Source: Antarctobacter heliothermus
GTDB taxonomy: Bacteria > Pseudomonadota > Alphaproteobacteria > Rhodobacterales > Rhodobacteraceae
NCBI RefSeq assembly: GCF_002237555.1
Contig: NZ_CP022540.1
Location: forward strand, 558,001 to 622,000
Direction of reading: 5' to 3'
Length of the DNA: 64,000 bases
The translations under genes were made by a program, and so were the position numbers. Positions 54,510 through 63,789 of the stretch are shown piece after piece (position 1 is the first letter of the stretch; the number at the start of each line of letters is the position of its first letter). Under the pieces are notes generated by a model. The model was not told where the DNA came from. It made no database searches and saw only the letters and a list, made by a program, of their open reading frames with translations.

Positions 54510-55346
54510 ATGCTGCGCGGCGCACAAAGGTCTGCTATGATGAAAAAATCGACAAACTGTCTTTCTTCGTGGTTGGCAGTAGAAATTTCTAAGGGGCCGA
54601 GGATGCACGAACCGAAGGGTCGTCTGACCGACATATTCAGCCTTCCCACCGATGGTTCTGGGCAACCTCAGTCGGTTCTTATGCTTGATCAACTTACCCA
54701 CGTTCCCGAGATTGGGGATGTGCTTCAGGTGGCAGATCGTAACTTGTCGATTGCACAAGTTGATAGACAGCGGATGCGAAGCTGCCTGACAGGCTGGCCG
54801 CTGATTGGCCTTGGCAGTATCGCCGTATTGGTCAACGAGCCAACGGAGGAATTGAAACCCTTAGCAAGGCATCCAAACCGTCTTTGGGTAACTTGGAAAC
54901 CAAAAGCAGATTTGCCATGGCATTTCAAGACTGACGACCTCCCCAAGTTCATCCGACTGAATGAAGACTGGAACGCTCATCCGAATGATGTGGGTCTCAG
55001 GCTTGAAGAGCGCGGAGATGAATTGATTGCCCGCATGAAACCAAATCCTTACGCCTATCGCCAATATGAGAACATCCCCGAAATCGCTGTCAGCTTCGTA
55101 AACTGCTCCAAATATCGCGTTACGTCAGTCAACGATGAACGCTGGTATTCGGGCCAGTGCCGTTTCAGCGGGCTTGCACCAAAATGGGGTGAGTTCTACG
55201 AAATTTCAGGCAACACTCAAGACAACATGAACTCTACGCCTTGGATTAAGATGGAAGGCGTTGGGGCAAAGCATTTTCATTTCTATTTGAAAGATGAAAC
55301 CCTCGAAATCAAAGCACAAGATTGGGTGTTGAAATCCGAAAGCTGA
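54510..55346 (+). CDS. Hypothetical protein, lower GC than neighbours
   Basis: I do not recognise this protein of up to 278 residues. It has no signal peptide or membrane helix and is rich in Trp, Lys and Asn in its second half (for example NPYAYRQYENIPEIAVSFVN). Base composition is clearly lower in GC than the flanking genes, which suggests recent acquisition. Starts at 54510, 54537 and 54603 are possible; 54603 has AGGGGCCGAGG just upstream. Coding looks real because the frame is long and codon use is consistent. It may be an orphan from a mobile element. Confidence 0.6.
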   Translation: MLRGAQRSAMMKKSTNCLSSWLAVEISKGPRMHEPKGRLTDIFSLPTDGSGQPQSVLMLDQLTHVPEIGDVLQVADRNLSIAQVDRQRMRSCLTGWPLIGLGSIAVLVNEPTEELKPLARHPNRLWVTWKPKADLPWHFKTDDLPKFIRLNEDWNAHPNDVGLRLEERGDELIARMKPNPYAYRQYENIPEIAVSFVNCSKYRVTSVNDERWYSGQCRFSGLAPKWGEFYEISGNTQDNMNSTPWIKMEGVGAKHFHFYLKDETLEIKAQDWVLKSES

Positions 55347-55536
55347 CCTTCGGAAGGCGATCTCCTACGGCAGCAAAGTCCCGCTCAGCGGACGTTCCAC
55401 AGGGCCCTACAATCACTCCTTCCTTGAAGGATGCGCATTGAAACCCCGGCCACCCCCTGCTTCTGCCGAAAGCCTTAAAGGTGAACAATTCGTAAATTCG
55501 CCTCTGTAACCTCTTGATTTTACACACCCCCAAACC

Positions 55537-55552
55537 TGTCCACGCGTGGACA
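55537..55552. repeat. Perfect 16-bp palindrome TGTCCACGCGTGGACA
   Basis: The site lies between the ends of the low-GC gene and the Sel1-repeat gene. Its length and CACGCGTG centre resemble ParB-type parS or other dimer-binding sites, though it is not a canonical parS. It may also be a terminator stem of the Sel1 gene, but there is no T-run. Confidence 0.5.
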
Positions 55553-55565
55553 CCCCCATTTCCCC

Positions 55566-56060
55566 TCACCGAAACGGATACATCCAGACCCGATAATCCT
55601 CGACCAGAACCTCCGCCCTTTTCCGCTCCTCCCGGCCCATCCTCGGGGTCAATTCCTCCAAGGAATCAGGGGCGTCCACATCCCCCCCGATGGCCGAGAG
55701 AGCATACCAAAGATAGGCCCGCACAAGGTCCGGCGCGGGCATCCCAAGCCCCAATTCATAATACCACCCCAGCCCCGACTGCGCCCCCGGATGCCCCTTC
55801 ATAGAGGCCCTCAGATACCACTCGAACGCCCGCTCCGGATCCTTCTCCACGCCCAGCCCCAAGGCATACATCACCCCGATCAATTCCTCCGCGTCCGCAT
55901 TGCCCGACCGCGCCAGCACCCGGAACTGATCCATTGCGGCGGGAAACTCCCCCGCTTCCATCAAATCCCGCGCCTCCTCCAGATCGGCGGCAAAAACAGG
56001 ACTTGAGAGCGCGAGCAACCCTGCCAGAATGATCCCATGCGCCTGTCTCATGCCCTGCAT
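55566..56060 (-). CDS. Sel1-repeat (TPR-like) exported protein
   Basis: The 164-residue protein has a signal peptide (about 1-24, GIILAGLLALSSPVFAA) and about two Sel1-like repeats (ADAEELIGVMYALGLGVEKD and AQSGLGWYYELGLGM). I chose the ATG at 56060 because GAGGAGG lies 8 bases upstream; 56051 has no good site. Its 5' end overlaps the divergent peroxidase gene by 24 bases. Sel1 proteins act as scaffolds, and the function here is unknown. Confidence 0.8.
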   Translation of the reverse strand: MQGMRQAHGIILAGLLALSSPVFAADLEEARDLMEAGEFPAAMDQFRVLARSGNADAEELIGVMYALGLGVEKDPERAFEWYLRASMKGHPGAQSGLGWYYELGLGMPAPDLVRAYLWYALSAIGGDVDAPDSLEELTPRMGREERKRAEVLVEDYRVWMYPFR

Positions 56061-57347
56061 CTGATCTGCCTCCTCATCCTCACCGGCCCGGCACAGGCCG
56101 ACCCCATCACGATGGATGATTTCCTGCCCACCGACCCGGCGCAAGCCCGTCTGGGCCAGCTTTTGTTCTACGACCCGATCCTCAGCGGCAATCGCAACAT
56201 TTCCTGCGGCACCTGCCACCACCACAGCCTCGCCAGCGGCGACGGGCTCAGCCTTGGCATCGGCGAAGGCGGGCGCGGATTGGGAAAGGATCGAACACCC
56301 GGAACAGGCCCCGACCAGATCCGCAAGCGCATCCCCCGCAACGCCCCCGCGCTGTGGAACCTTGGCCACAAATCCATCCGCGTTCTCTTTCACGACGGAC
56401 GTCTGGAAATCTCAGATCAATACGGTAACGGCTTTGACAGCCCTGCCGAAGAGTGGCTGCCGCAGGGCCTGAACAGTATCCTCGCCGCGCAAGCGCTATT
56501 CCCCCTCACCGCCCAGTTCGAGATGGCGGGCAACGTGGGCGAAAACGACGTGACCGGCGCGGTCCATGACCGGATCGACCTCGGCTGGCCGGTGCTGGCC
56601 AAACGCGTGCGCACGATCCCCGAATATGGCGCGCTGTTTGTCGAGGCCTTCGCGCACATCGACACCCCGGCCGAGGTGACGATTGTCGAGATCGGCAACG
56701 CACTGGGGGCCTTCATGGCGTCGGAATGGATCAGCATCGACAGCCCCTATGACGCGTGGCAACGCCACGGCGCGCCCCTGCCCCCGGCGGCAGAACGCGG
56801 ACGGCAGCTGTTCTTTGGCAAGGCGGCGTGCAGCACCTGCCACGCCGGGCCGCTTTTCACAGACCAAGAATTTCACGCGCTGGGCTTGCCTGCCTTCGGG
56901 CCGGGCCGGACGCGGATTTTTGACCCCATGCCACGCGACGTGGGCCGCATGGGCGAAACTGACAGGATCGAAGACGCCTATCGTTTCCGGACTCCGTCGT
57001 TGCGCAACGTCGCCCTGACCGCCCCCTATGGGCACAACGGCGCCTTTGCCACGCTTGAGGTGATGATCCGCCATCACCTGAACCCCGCCGTTAGCCAAGC
57101 CTCATGGCAAGAGGCCGACGCCGGTTTGCCAGCGGTGCCTTGGCTGGCGGTCTCGGATTTCGCGATCCGTCAAGACCGGCTGGAAATGGCGCGACAAGCA
57201 CGCAGGCTGGATATCGGGCCACTGCCCGTGTCCGGCACAGAGCTCTCTGACCTTGTGGCCTTCATGCGCGCACTGACCGGCAAAAACGTCACCACGCGCC
57301 CACTCGGTCGACCGGACCGGGTGCCTTCGGGTCTGCCGGTCGACTAA
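56037..57347 (+). CDS. Di-heme cytochrome c peroxidase / MauG family protein
   Basis: The 436-residue periplasmic protein has a signal peptide (MRLSHALHLICLLILTGPAQA) and two heme sites: CGTCH (Cys57, Cys60, His61) and CSTCH (Cys265, Cys268, His269). The RNAPALWNLG and RTPSLRNVALTAPYGHNGAFATLE segments (latter in part) are family-typical. It reduces peroxide or makes a protein cofactor, as in MauG; neither partner is seen here. The ribosome site for 56037 is weak. The 5' end overlaps the Sel1 gene on the other strand. Confidence 0.9.
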   Translation: MRLSHALHLICLLILTGPAQADPITMDDFLPTDPAQARLGQLLFYDPILSGNRNISCGTCHHHSLASGDGLSLGIGEGGRGLGKDRTPGTGPDQIRKRIPRNAPALWNLGHKSIRVLFHDGRLEISDQYGNGFDSPAEEWLPQGLNSILAAQALFPLTAQFEMAGNVGENDVTGAVHDRIDLGWPVLAKRVRTIPEYGALFVEAFAHIDTPAEVTIVEIGNALGAFMASEWISIDSPYDAWQRHGAPLPPAAERGRQLFFGKAACSTCHAGPLFTDQEFHALGLPAFGPGRTRIFDPMPRDVGRMGETDRIEDAYRFRTPSLRNVALTAPYGHNGAFATLEVMIRHHLNPAVSQASWQEADAGLPAVPWLAVSDFAIRQDRLEMARQARRLDIGPLPVSGTELSDLVAFMRALTGKNVTTRPLGRPDRVPSGLPVD

Positions 57348-57353
57348 AGAAAA

Positions 57354-57380
57354 ACGCGCCCTGACCGAGTCAGAGCGCGT
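57354..57380 (-). terminator. Terminator between peroxidase and fcl
   Basis: ACGCGC-C-CTGAC pairs with GTCAG-A-GCGCGT. On the minus strand it is followed by TTTTTCTTT, so it mainly ends the gmd-fcl transcript (fcl stop at 57408), and it may also stop the peroxidase message. Confidence 0.8.
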
Positions 57381-57407
57381 GCAAAGATCCGCATTCAGGC
57401 TGCCGGA

Positions 57408-58379
57408 TCAGCGACGAAAACTGTCCTGATTTTCAAGGAACCACTGATACGTCTCGCGCACCCCGTTTTCGAGATCGATGGACGCCTTCCATCCCATGTC
57501 CGCAAGGCGGCTAACGTCCATCAGCTTGCGCATGGTGCCGTCGGGTTTGGTCCGGTCCAGTTCAATCTTGCCTTTGTAGCCGGTCACTTCGGCCACCATC
57601 TGCGCCAGTTCCAGAATGGAGACATCGACACCAGAGCCGACGTTGATGTGGCTCAGCTGCGGCTGCGTGTTGGAATCATAGGTCGCCTTGTCCAGATCCA
57701 TCACAAACAGCGAAGCGGCGGCCATATCGTCAACATGCAGGAACTCGCGACGCGGCTTGCCACTGCCCCAGATCACCACCTCATCCTTGCTCTCTTGCGC
57801 CGCTTCGTGGAACCGACGGATCAAGGCAGGCAGGACGTGGCTGTTTTCCGGGTGAAAGTTGTCGCCCGGTCCGTAAAGGTTTGTCGGCATGACCGAGCGA
57901 TAGTCTACACCGTACTGACGATTGTAGCTTTCGCAGATCTTGATGCCAGCGATCTTGGCCACGGCATAGGGCTCATTCGTGGGTTCCAGCGGGCCAGTCA
58001 GCAAGGCGGCCTCTCGCATCGGCTGCGGCACTGCCTTGGGATAGATACAGGACGACCCCAGTTGCAACAGCCGTTCCACCCCCGCCTCCCAGGCGGCATG
58101 GATCACATTACATTGAACCATCAGGTTGTCGTAAATGAACTCTGCCGGGTAGCTGTTGTTGGCAAGAATGCCACCCACCTTGGCCGCCGCAAGGATCACG
58201 ATGTCCGGCTTTTCGGTCATCATGAAGTCCCGGACCGCAACCTGATTGGTCAGTTCCAGCTTAGCGTGGGTGCGCGTGACAAGGGTGATATCCTCTCCCG
58301 CCGCCTGTCGCTGTTGAAGCTGGCGGGTGATTGCGCCCCCCACCATACCGCGGTGGCCTGCTACATAGATCTTGGGCAT
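57408..58379 (-). CDS. fcl: GDP-L-fucose synthase
   Basis: The 323-residue SDR has the Fcl motif [12 protein letters not shown] and the Tyr-x3-Lys pair in [11 protein letters not shown]. It turns GDP-4-keto-6-deoxymannose into GDP-L-fucose by epimerisation and reduction. It is the second gene of a gmd-fcl pair, 43 bases after gmd, and ends at a strong terminator. The product feeds surface polysaccharide synthesis. Confidence 0.93.
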   Translation of the reverse strand: MPKIYVAGHRGMVGGAITRQLQQRQAAGEDITLVTRTHAKLELTNQVAVRDFMMTEKPDIVILAAAKVGGILANNSYPAEFIYDNLMVQCNVIHAAWEAGVERLLQLGSSCIYPKAVPQPMREAALLTGPLEPTNEPYAVAKIAGIKICESYNRQYGVDYRSVMPTNLYGPGDNFHPENSHVLPALIRRFHEAAQESKDEVVIWGSGKPRREFLHVDDMAAASLFVMDLDKATYDSNTQPQLSHINVGSGVDVSILELAQMVAEVTGYKGKIELDRTKPDGTMRKLMDVSRLADMGWKASIDLENGVRETYQWFLENQDSFRR

Positions 58380-58422
58380 AATATGCCTCCTGACGTCGAA
58401 TGGCGGCCGCGCAGGACTGGCC

Positions 58423-59544
58423 TTAGCCGTTTTCCAGCGCGACGGGAATGTCGTAACCGTGTTCTTTCAACAGGGCATGGCGGCGGGCTGCCTTGAGATC
58501 CGATGCGACCATCTCTGCGCACATTTCCTGCGCCGTGATCTCGGGCACCCAGCCCAGCACTTCCTTGGCCTTGGCAGGATCGCCCAGCAGGGTTTCCACC
58601 TCGGCGGGACGGAAATAACGCGGATCAATGCGCAGGATCACGTCGCCGGGTTTCAACGCGGGTGCGCTGTCGCCGGTTACAGACACAACGGTGGCGATCT
58701 CGTTCACGCCCTCGCCTGAGAATTCCAGTTCGATCCCCAGTTCCTTGGCGGTCCATTGGATGAATTCGCGCACGGAATACTGAACGCCGGTGGCGATCAC
58801 AAAATCCTCGGCCACATCCTGTTGCAGCATCATCCACTGCATGCGGACATAGTCCTTGGCGTGGCCCCAGTCGCGCAGCGCGTCGATGTTGCCCATGAAC
58901 AGGCAGTCCTGCAAACCAAGCGCGATATTGGACATGCCACGGGTGATCTTGCGGGTAACAAATGTCTCCCCTCGGCGCGGGCTTTCGTGGTTAAAGAGGA
59001 TGCCGTTGCAGGCGTACATGCCATAGGCCTCACGGTAGTTCACCGTGATCCAATAGGCGTACATCTTGGCCACCGCATAAGGGCTGCGCGGGTGGAACGG
59101 TGTCTTTTCGGTTTGCGGGATTTCCTGCACCAGACCGTAGAGTTCCGAGGTCGACGCCTGATAAAAACGCGTGGTCTTTTCCATACCCAGAAAGCGGATC
59201 GATTCCAGCAGGCGCAGCGTACCGGTGGCATCCACGTCGGCGGTGTATTCAGGGGCCTCAAACGACACGGCAACATGGCTTTGCGCGCCGAGGTTATAGA
59301 CCTCATCGGGGCGCACTTCGGACAGGATGCGGGTCAGGTTGGAGGTGTCTGTCAGGTCGCCGTAATGCAGCGTAAAGTTCTTACCGCTGGTGTGCGGGTC
59401 GTGGTAAATGTGATCAACGCGTTCGGTATTGAACAATGAGGCGCGGCGCTTGATCCCGTGGACCTCATAGCCTTTCTCGAGAAGCAGTTCCGCCAAATAG
59501 GAACCGTCTTGACCCGTCACACCGGTGATAAGAGCTTTTTTCAT
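58423..59544 (-). CDS. gmd: GDP-mannose 4,6-dehydratase
   Basis: The 373-residue SDR has [19 protein letters not shown], the Tyr-x3-Lys in [10 protein letters not shown], and the Gmd-specific [17 protein letters not shown]. It makes GDP-4-keto-6-deoxymannose from GDP-mannose. I chose the ATG at 59544; a TTG one codon upstream was not preferred. It heads the gmd-fcl pair. Confidence 0.94.
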   Translation of the reverse strand: MKKALITGVTGQDGSYLAELLLEKGYEVHGIKRRASLFNTERVDHIYHDPHTSGKNFTLHYGDLTDTSNLTRILSEVRPDEVYNLGAQSHVAVSFEAPEYTADVDATGTLRLLESIRFLGMEKTTRFYQASTSELYGLVQEIPQTEKTPFHPRSPYAVAKMYAYWITVNYREAYGMYACNGILFNHESPRRGETFVTRKITRGMSNIALGLQDCLFMGNIDALRDWGHAKDYVRMQWMMLQQDVAEDFVIATGVQYSVREFIQWTAKELGIELEFSGEGVNEIATVVSVTGDSAPALKPGDVILRIDPRYFRPAEVETLLGDPAKAKEVLGWVPEITAQEMCAEMVASDLKAARRHALLKEHGYDIPVALENG

Positions 59545-59972
59545 CAATCAACCATTCTTTTCTGTACCGGCCACCGAAAGGACCGGGGTACGCATCGGCT
59601 GTCGAATAGCCCAGTTTCGGGCTGAGGCGCAACTTGAAACCGGGTAACGCCGCAGCGCAGCATGCCCATAGTTGTCGTGCCGCGCCGACCGCCCGGAAAA
59701 CGGTCAAATTATGTCGGCACGACGCGTCGTTCACTCGGCGCTGCAAAAAAACTGAAGGTGTTCGGTTTTCCGTGGGCTTGCCAAAATTTCCCTCAGAACA
59801 CTGCCCGTCGGGCCGTCACGTCTTGTCGGTACGCACCGCTACCTTGACGAGGCTCTGACAGTGATGGGGATCGGAGGAACACGGTTGGTTTCGAGTGTTT
59901 CGGACAAGGTGGCCAAATGCATGACCTTTGGCCGCGCATGACGGTCGTCGCCCTGATCTGCAAGGTAGCCGG
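59545..59972. other. Intergenic region upstream of gmd
   Basis: This region between gmd and the Wza-like gene terminator holds no supported gene. It contains an inverted repeat GTCGTGCCG (59674-59682) and CGGCACGAC (59715-59723), separated by 32 bases and about 130 bases upstream of gmd, which may be a regulatory site. No clear promoter was found. Confidence 0.45.
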
Positions 59973-60006
59973 TTTTCGGCGCGCCCCGGTCGGGGCGCGC
60001 CGAAAA
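59973..60006 (-). terminator. Terminator of the Wza-like gene
   Basis: TTTTCGGCGCGCCCC (59973-59987) and GGGGCGCGCCGAAAA (59992-60006) form a perfect 15-bp stem with a four-base loop. On the minus strand it lies 11 bases after the Wza-like stop (60017) and ends in TTTT. Confidence 0.85.
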
Positions 60007-60016
60007 TCACTCGTCA

Positions 60017-61411
60017 TTACAAAGCGCTTGTCGCCGAGTTCAATAGCGTCGGGAAGGTCTGCTGCAAGGCACGTCCCCACTTGGTGATCGGCTGTTCCTC
60101 AATAAAGATGACGTCGTTGGGGCGCATCTCGAACTTGGTAGCCAAGATCATATTCGCGGCGTTGCCGGCATTCAGATGGTAGGCCACAATCTCGCCGATC
60201 TTGGCGGGATCATTGCTCCCACGCAGTACATAGATCTCGGTCGGATCACCGGTGGTGTTGTCGAACCCACCTTCATTGTAAAGCACGTCGGCCAGCGTCG
60301 CCTGTTGCCCGTAGGGAAGTGCAAAACGGTTCTGCTTCGCCACCTCCCCGCTGAGATAAACATAGTCGCGTTTCTCCGCGCCCAATTGCTCACGCGCGTT
60401 AAACAGAGCGCGCCGTTCGTCAAGCGCACTACGGCGAATGTTGATCTCCGAGCTCAGCGTTTGCAAAGCAGTGCTTCGCGCCGATGACCGAAGAGAGATC
60501 ACGTCAATCTTGGTCTTGTAGAACTCGAATGCGCGATCCAGATCATAGGTCGTGTCGACATAAACCGCATCGCCAGCAATCAGCAGTTTGTCGCTCAACT
60601 GCGGCTGCGCACGGAACGTTTCAACTGGAATCTGATACAGCGTGCCATCGCGATAGATGCGGATCGATGCGAATTCTTCATCCCGCGTCACCAGACCGCC
60701 GGCAGCGATCAGCGCCTCGCCAAGTGTCAGGTTGTTCGGTGTGATCGGAACCAGCGTGGCCGATTTGACCGCGCCCCCGACGGCGACCTTTTTCGATCGG
60801 AATTCGGCGACCTCAAGACTAAAGGACGGATCGATCTGGTTGGACACCAGCGCCTGGAACAACCTGTCCTCTGCTTCCTGAAGCGTCAACCCGGACAGTT
60901 GAACGGCACCGATCTCAGGGATGGCGATAGAGCCATCGTCGCGCACCGTGTATCCTTGCCGCTGATTTTGCGCAGCCAGCAATCCGGACAGTTGCTCGAT
61001 GGTCGAAGCCGAAGACCGCGTTGCCAGCAGAACTACGTCGCCTACGCCGATCCGGTACGGTTGCGGGTTTATGTCCGGCAGCGGACGATATTCCATCTGG
61101 CGGCGCGTTTCGTCCGGCAAGTAGGGCGCTGCGGGCAACGCACCGGCACCCGTCACGCTGCCTTGTGATCCCGCGTACGCATAGAAGACATCCGGCAAAG
61201 CCCGCGGCGTGTAGGGCGAGGCATTGGCGTAGGCAACTGACCTGGCCGTCATGCCGACAACCGACACCGGCAATTCGCCATTCCGCTCCGAAACTTTCGG
61301 GCTGTTGTAGCTGATTCCGCAGCTTGACAGGGCCACAGCCCCACCCAGCGCGAGCACAAGGCAACGTGTCCATGCGCCCAAATTTTTGTAACCCTTCAAG
61401 CCTGTACGCAA
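60017..61411 (-). CDS. Polysaccharide export outer-membrane lipoprotein (Wza/KpsD-like)
   Basis: The protein has a lipobox ALSSC (Cys31 from my start), a Poly_export domain (YRIGVGDVVLLATR), SLBB-type repeats (KKVAVGGAVKSATLVP, RDYVYLSGEVAKQNR) and a C-terminal region that may form the membrane barrel. It forms the outer-membrane channel for exported polysaccharide. I chose the TTG at 61411 because GGGGG lies 6 bases upstream and a signal peptide follows; an ATG at 61483 would add 24 residues. The partner inner-membrane proteins may be the KpsMTE-like genes at 3264-6061. Confidence 0.9.
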   Translation of the reverse strand: MRTGLKGYKNLGAWTRCLVLALGGAVALSSCGISYNSPKVSERNGELPVSVVGMTARSVAYANASPYTPRALPDVFYAYAGSQGSVTGAGALPAAPYLPDETRRQMEYRPLPDINPQPYRIGVGDVVLLATRSSASTIEQLSGLLAAQNQRQGYTVRDDGSIAIPEIGAVQLSGLTLQEAEDRLFQALVSNQIDPSFSLEVAEFRSKKVAVGGAVKSATLVPITPNNLTLGEALIAAGGLVTRDEEFASIRIYRDGTLYQIPVETFRAQPQLSDKLLIAGDAVYVDTTYDLDRAFEFYKTKIDVISLRSSARSTALQTLSSEINIRRSALDERRALFNAREQLGAEKRDYVYLSGEVAKQNRFALPYGQQATLADVLYNEGGFDNTTGDPTEIYVLRGSNDPAKIGEIVAYHLNAGNAANMILATKFEMRPNDVIFIEEQPITKWGRALQQTFPTLLNSATSAL

Positions 61412-61714
61412 GGCATCCCCCTTTATCGAGTCTTTCGCGCAACCGAGCACATTGGCAAAATGGACCCATGCGTCAGACAGCAATCACCTTGACCGCATTC
61501 AATGCTTAGCGATGTACAGCGCCCCCAAAGAAAATGCGACAGGGGCCATGCTCAGGTCATCTCTCACTGGCCGAAAGCGGCAATTCTGCAACAAAATCAA
61601 TAAACCACAACCCCCCGTGGAAAAAATCATTAGCGCACCTCCCTTTTCCGGGAAATGCGCCTTGTTCGGGTTGCAGTTTCTAAACGTCGGCTGCGCCTGT
61701 GGACGGCAGGCGGA

Positions 61715-62638
61715 TCAGGCCCCGCCGCGACGCGCTACCACGCTGAGCGTCCGCCAGAAAACCCAAGCCTCCAACGCAAAGCTCATGTTCGAGATATAGT
61801 AGAGATCCGCTTGCACCTTGCGGCGGGTGGCGTCCATGCCTTCGACATAGCCCAGTTCGGTCTGCGCCAGACCACTAATACCCGGACGCACGGCATGCCG
61901 TTCGCGATAGCCGGGAATCTTCTCAAGGTATTCGACAGCGTGGTATTCGACAGCGTGGTCGAAGTAGTCAGGGCGCGGGCCGATCAGGCTCATCTTGCCA
62001 AACAGTACGTTGATGATCTGTGGCAGCTCGTCGATGCGCGACTTGCGCAAGAACCCACCCAGCGGCGTGATCCGGTCCGTTTCCAGTGGGCTATCAGCGC
62101 CCCGGCTGATTTTGGGCACCGCACGCATCGTGCGGAACTTGATTGCACGGAACGATCGACAGTTGCGCCCCATGCGCCGCTGAACAAAAAACAAGGACCC
62201 CTTGTTGTAAAAAGGATTCAACAAAAGAAGTGCTAGCGCGAAAATGATTAGAAACGGCAAAAGCAGAACACTCATCACAATATCAAAACCGCGTTTGCTA
62301 ATCCGAAGCGCTATTGAGTATTCCGCACTTTTATTTCGACGCGACGGACCCGCAGAAATCACTGCGTCATCCAGAAGCCTTAAGTCAAACATGTTGCCCC
62401 CAAGGGTAAAAAAATCTGCAACATCGCTGCGCCTGCACACGATCGTAGCTATGCCTTGATGTACGTCAGTCAACGACGCCAAGTCAATTAACAAAAAATT
62501 AAGTACAAAGGTCGCACCAAACAGCGGTGCAAATTTGCACAATTTTTCCGTACTCAGAAAATTCTCCAGCTTTCGCAGAGTGTTGACATGGTCGGTGACG
62601 ATGATTTTTGGCACACCGCACACGCGGTCTGATCCCAC
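61715..62638 (-). CDS. Sugar-phosphate transferase (WcaJ/polyprenyl-phosphate type)
   Basis: The C-terminal 200 residues match the bacterial sugar transferase domain: a membrane segment (IVMSVLLLPFLIIFALALLLL), then GSLFFVQRRMGRN, FRAIKFRTM, RKSRIDELPQIINVLFGKMS and SLIGPRPDYF. It starts polymer synthesis by placing a sugar phosphate on undecaprenyl phosphate. The N-terminal 100 residues do not contain the usual four helices. A 15-base tandem repeat at 61927-61956 duplicates HAVEY. The start is a GTG at 62638 and is uncertain; no in-frame ATG has a clear ribosome site. Confidence 0.83.
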   Translation of the reverse strand: MGSDRVCGVPKIIVTDHVNTLRKLENFLSTEKLCKFAPLFGATFVLNFLLIDLASLTDVHQGIATIVCRRSDVADFFTLGGNMFDLRLLDDAVISAGPSRRNKSAEYSIALRISKRGFDIVMSVLLLPFLIIFALALLLLNPFYNKGSLFFVQRRMGRNCRSFRAIKFRTMRAVPKISRGADSPLETDRITPLGGFLRKSRIDELPQIINVLFGKMSLIGPRPDYFDHAVEYHAVEYLEKIPGYRERHAVRPGISGLAQTELGYVEGMDATRRKVQADLYYISNMSFALEAWVFWRTLSVVARRGGA

Positions 62639-62745
62639 CTCAGATCAACCCAGAGATGCGAAATCACGAAGCCTGTTGCGTTGTGCAACTGCAGAAAAAT
62701 CAGGTGTTTTGGCCGCCTTCAGGACTACTCTGAGGGGGCTCGCAC

Positions 62746-62762
62746 GACGGTTTCGAACCGTC
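62746..62762 (-). terminator. Small hairpin between phosphatase and sugar transferase genes
   Basis: GACGGTT and AACCGTC pair around TCG. It lies between two minus-strand genes and 90 bases after the phosphatase stop. It has no T-run and may be a weak terminator. Confidence 0.35.
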
Positions 62763-62851
62763 GATCGGAATGCCGCGCCAAACCGCTGCGCTGCGGCGAG
62801 ATGCCTGATATTAATGCACCTGGGGTATATCAGTCGCTCGCCGGATCACGA

Positions 62852-63619
62852 CTAAGCCTGAATGAATGAGACCTTATCCTGTTCAACCAATGCGGCAGTC
62901 AGCATACCCGTGGCATAGGCCCCGGTATCTATGGGAATGCGTCCCTGAACGACGCGCGGTTGTTCTGTGATGGTGTGGCCGTGCACGACCCACAGCCCAT
63001 CTGCGCGGGGCTTTTGGTGGAACTCGGGATGACCCCAGAGCAGGTTTCCCGTTTCCTGCTCGTCGATCGGCAGATCCGGGTCTGCCCCGGCATGGACCAC
63101 AACCACATTGCCCGACTGCCATGACAGTGGCAATTCGCGCAGCCACTTGATGATGTCCTCGCCGATGGCGGCGGCAAGGCGGTCACGCATTTCGAACCAC
63201 TGCGACGCGGACCCGTTTCCCAAGACGGGCTGCACACGGTAACTGGCCAAGGTCTGCAACCCGCCATGGCGCAGCCAGCGCGGTCCACGGCCTTGGGGGT
63301 CGTCCAGAACATCCAGCAACATCTGTTCGTGATTGCCCATAAGGCAGTGCATCAAATCCCCGGCGGCCTGACTCAACACGAACAGTCGGCGCAGCACACG
63401 ACGGCTTTCTTCACCCCGATCGACATAGTCGCCCACCATAACCAGCAGCGCCTCCGGGTGGCGCAAGCCGTCCAACCGGTGCAACATCTGTTCCAGCAGG
63501 CGATCGCATCCGTGCACATCCCCCACGGCGAAAAAGGGAACGTCCGGCTGGATCGGAGAATAAGCCCCCTTGGGACGTTCGGATGACCGGTTTTTGCTAC
63601 GCAGAATCATAAGACACAT
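62852..63619 (-). CDS. PPP-family metallophosphoesterase (ApaH/PrpE-like)
   Basis: The 255-residue protein has the PPP signature GDVHG (33-37), GDYVDRG (63-69) and GNHEQ (95-99), with His residues further on. This family removes phosphates from proteins or dinucleoside polyphosphates using two metal ions. The context (polysaccharide genes on one side) does not fix the substrate. ATGs at 63619 and 63610 are possible. Confidence 0.88.
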   Translation of the reverse strand: MCLMILRSKNRSSERPKGAYSPIQPDVPFFAVGDVHGCDRLLEQMLHRLDGLRHPEALLVMVGDYVDRGEESRRVLRRLFVLSQAAGDLMHCLMGNHEQMLLDVLDDPQGRGPRWLRHGGLQTLASYRVQPVLGNGSASQWFEMRDRLAAAIGEDIIKWLRELPLSWQSGNVVVVHAGADPDLPIDEQETGNLLWGHPEFHQKPRADGLWVVHGHTITEQPRVVQGRIPIDTGAYATGMLTAALVEQDKVSFIQA

Positions 63620-63789
63620 TTAAGGCCTACATCCGCCCGAACAAGGCAGGAAGCGTTTCGTGGTGAAGTTCCCGGAACGCTCGGCTTGGATTTATCCGGC
63701 ATTAACCTGTTGGAACGAAGGTATTTGCCTTGTGACGTCAAGACCGCGACACTACGCGCGATGCGTTGCAAGTTGCATGAGGCAAAGCC

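Noticed and set aside
62741..62770. TTTCGAACC sequence resembling a tRNA T-arm
   Set aside because: No matching acceptor, D or anticodon arm was found on either strand; it is a simple hairpin.
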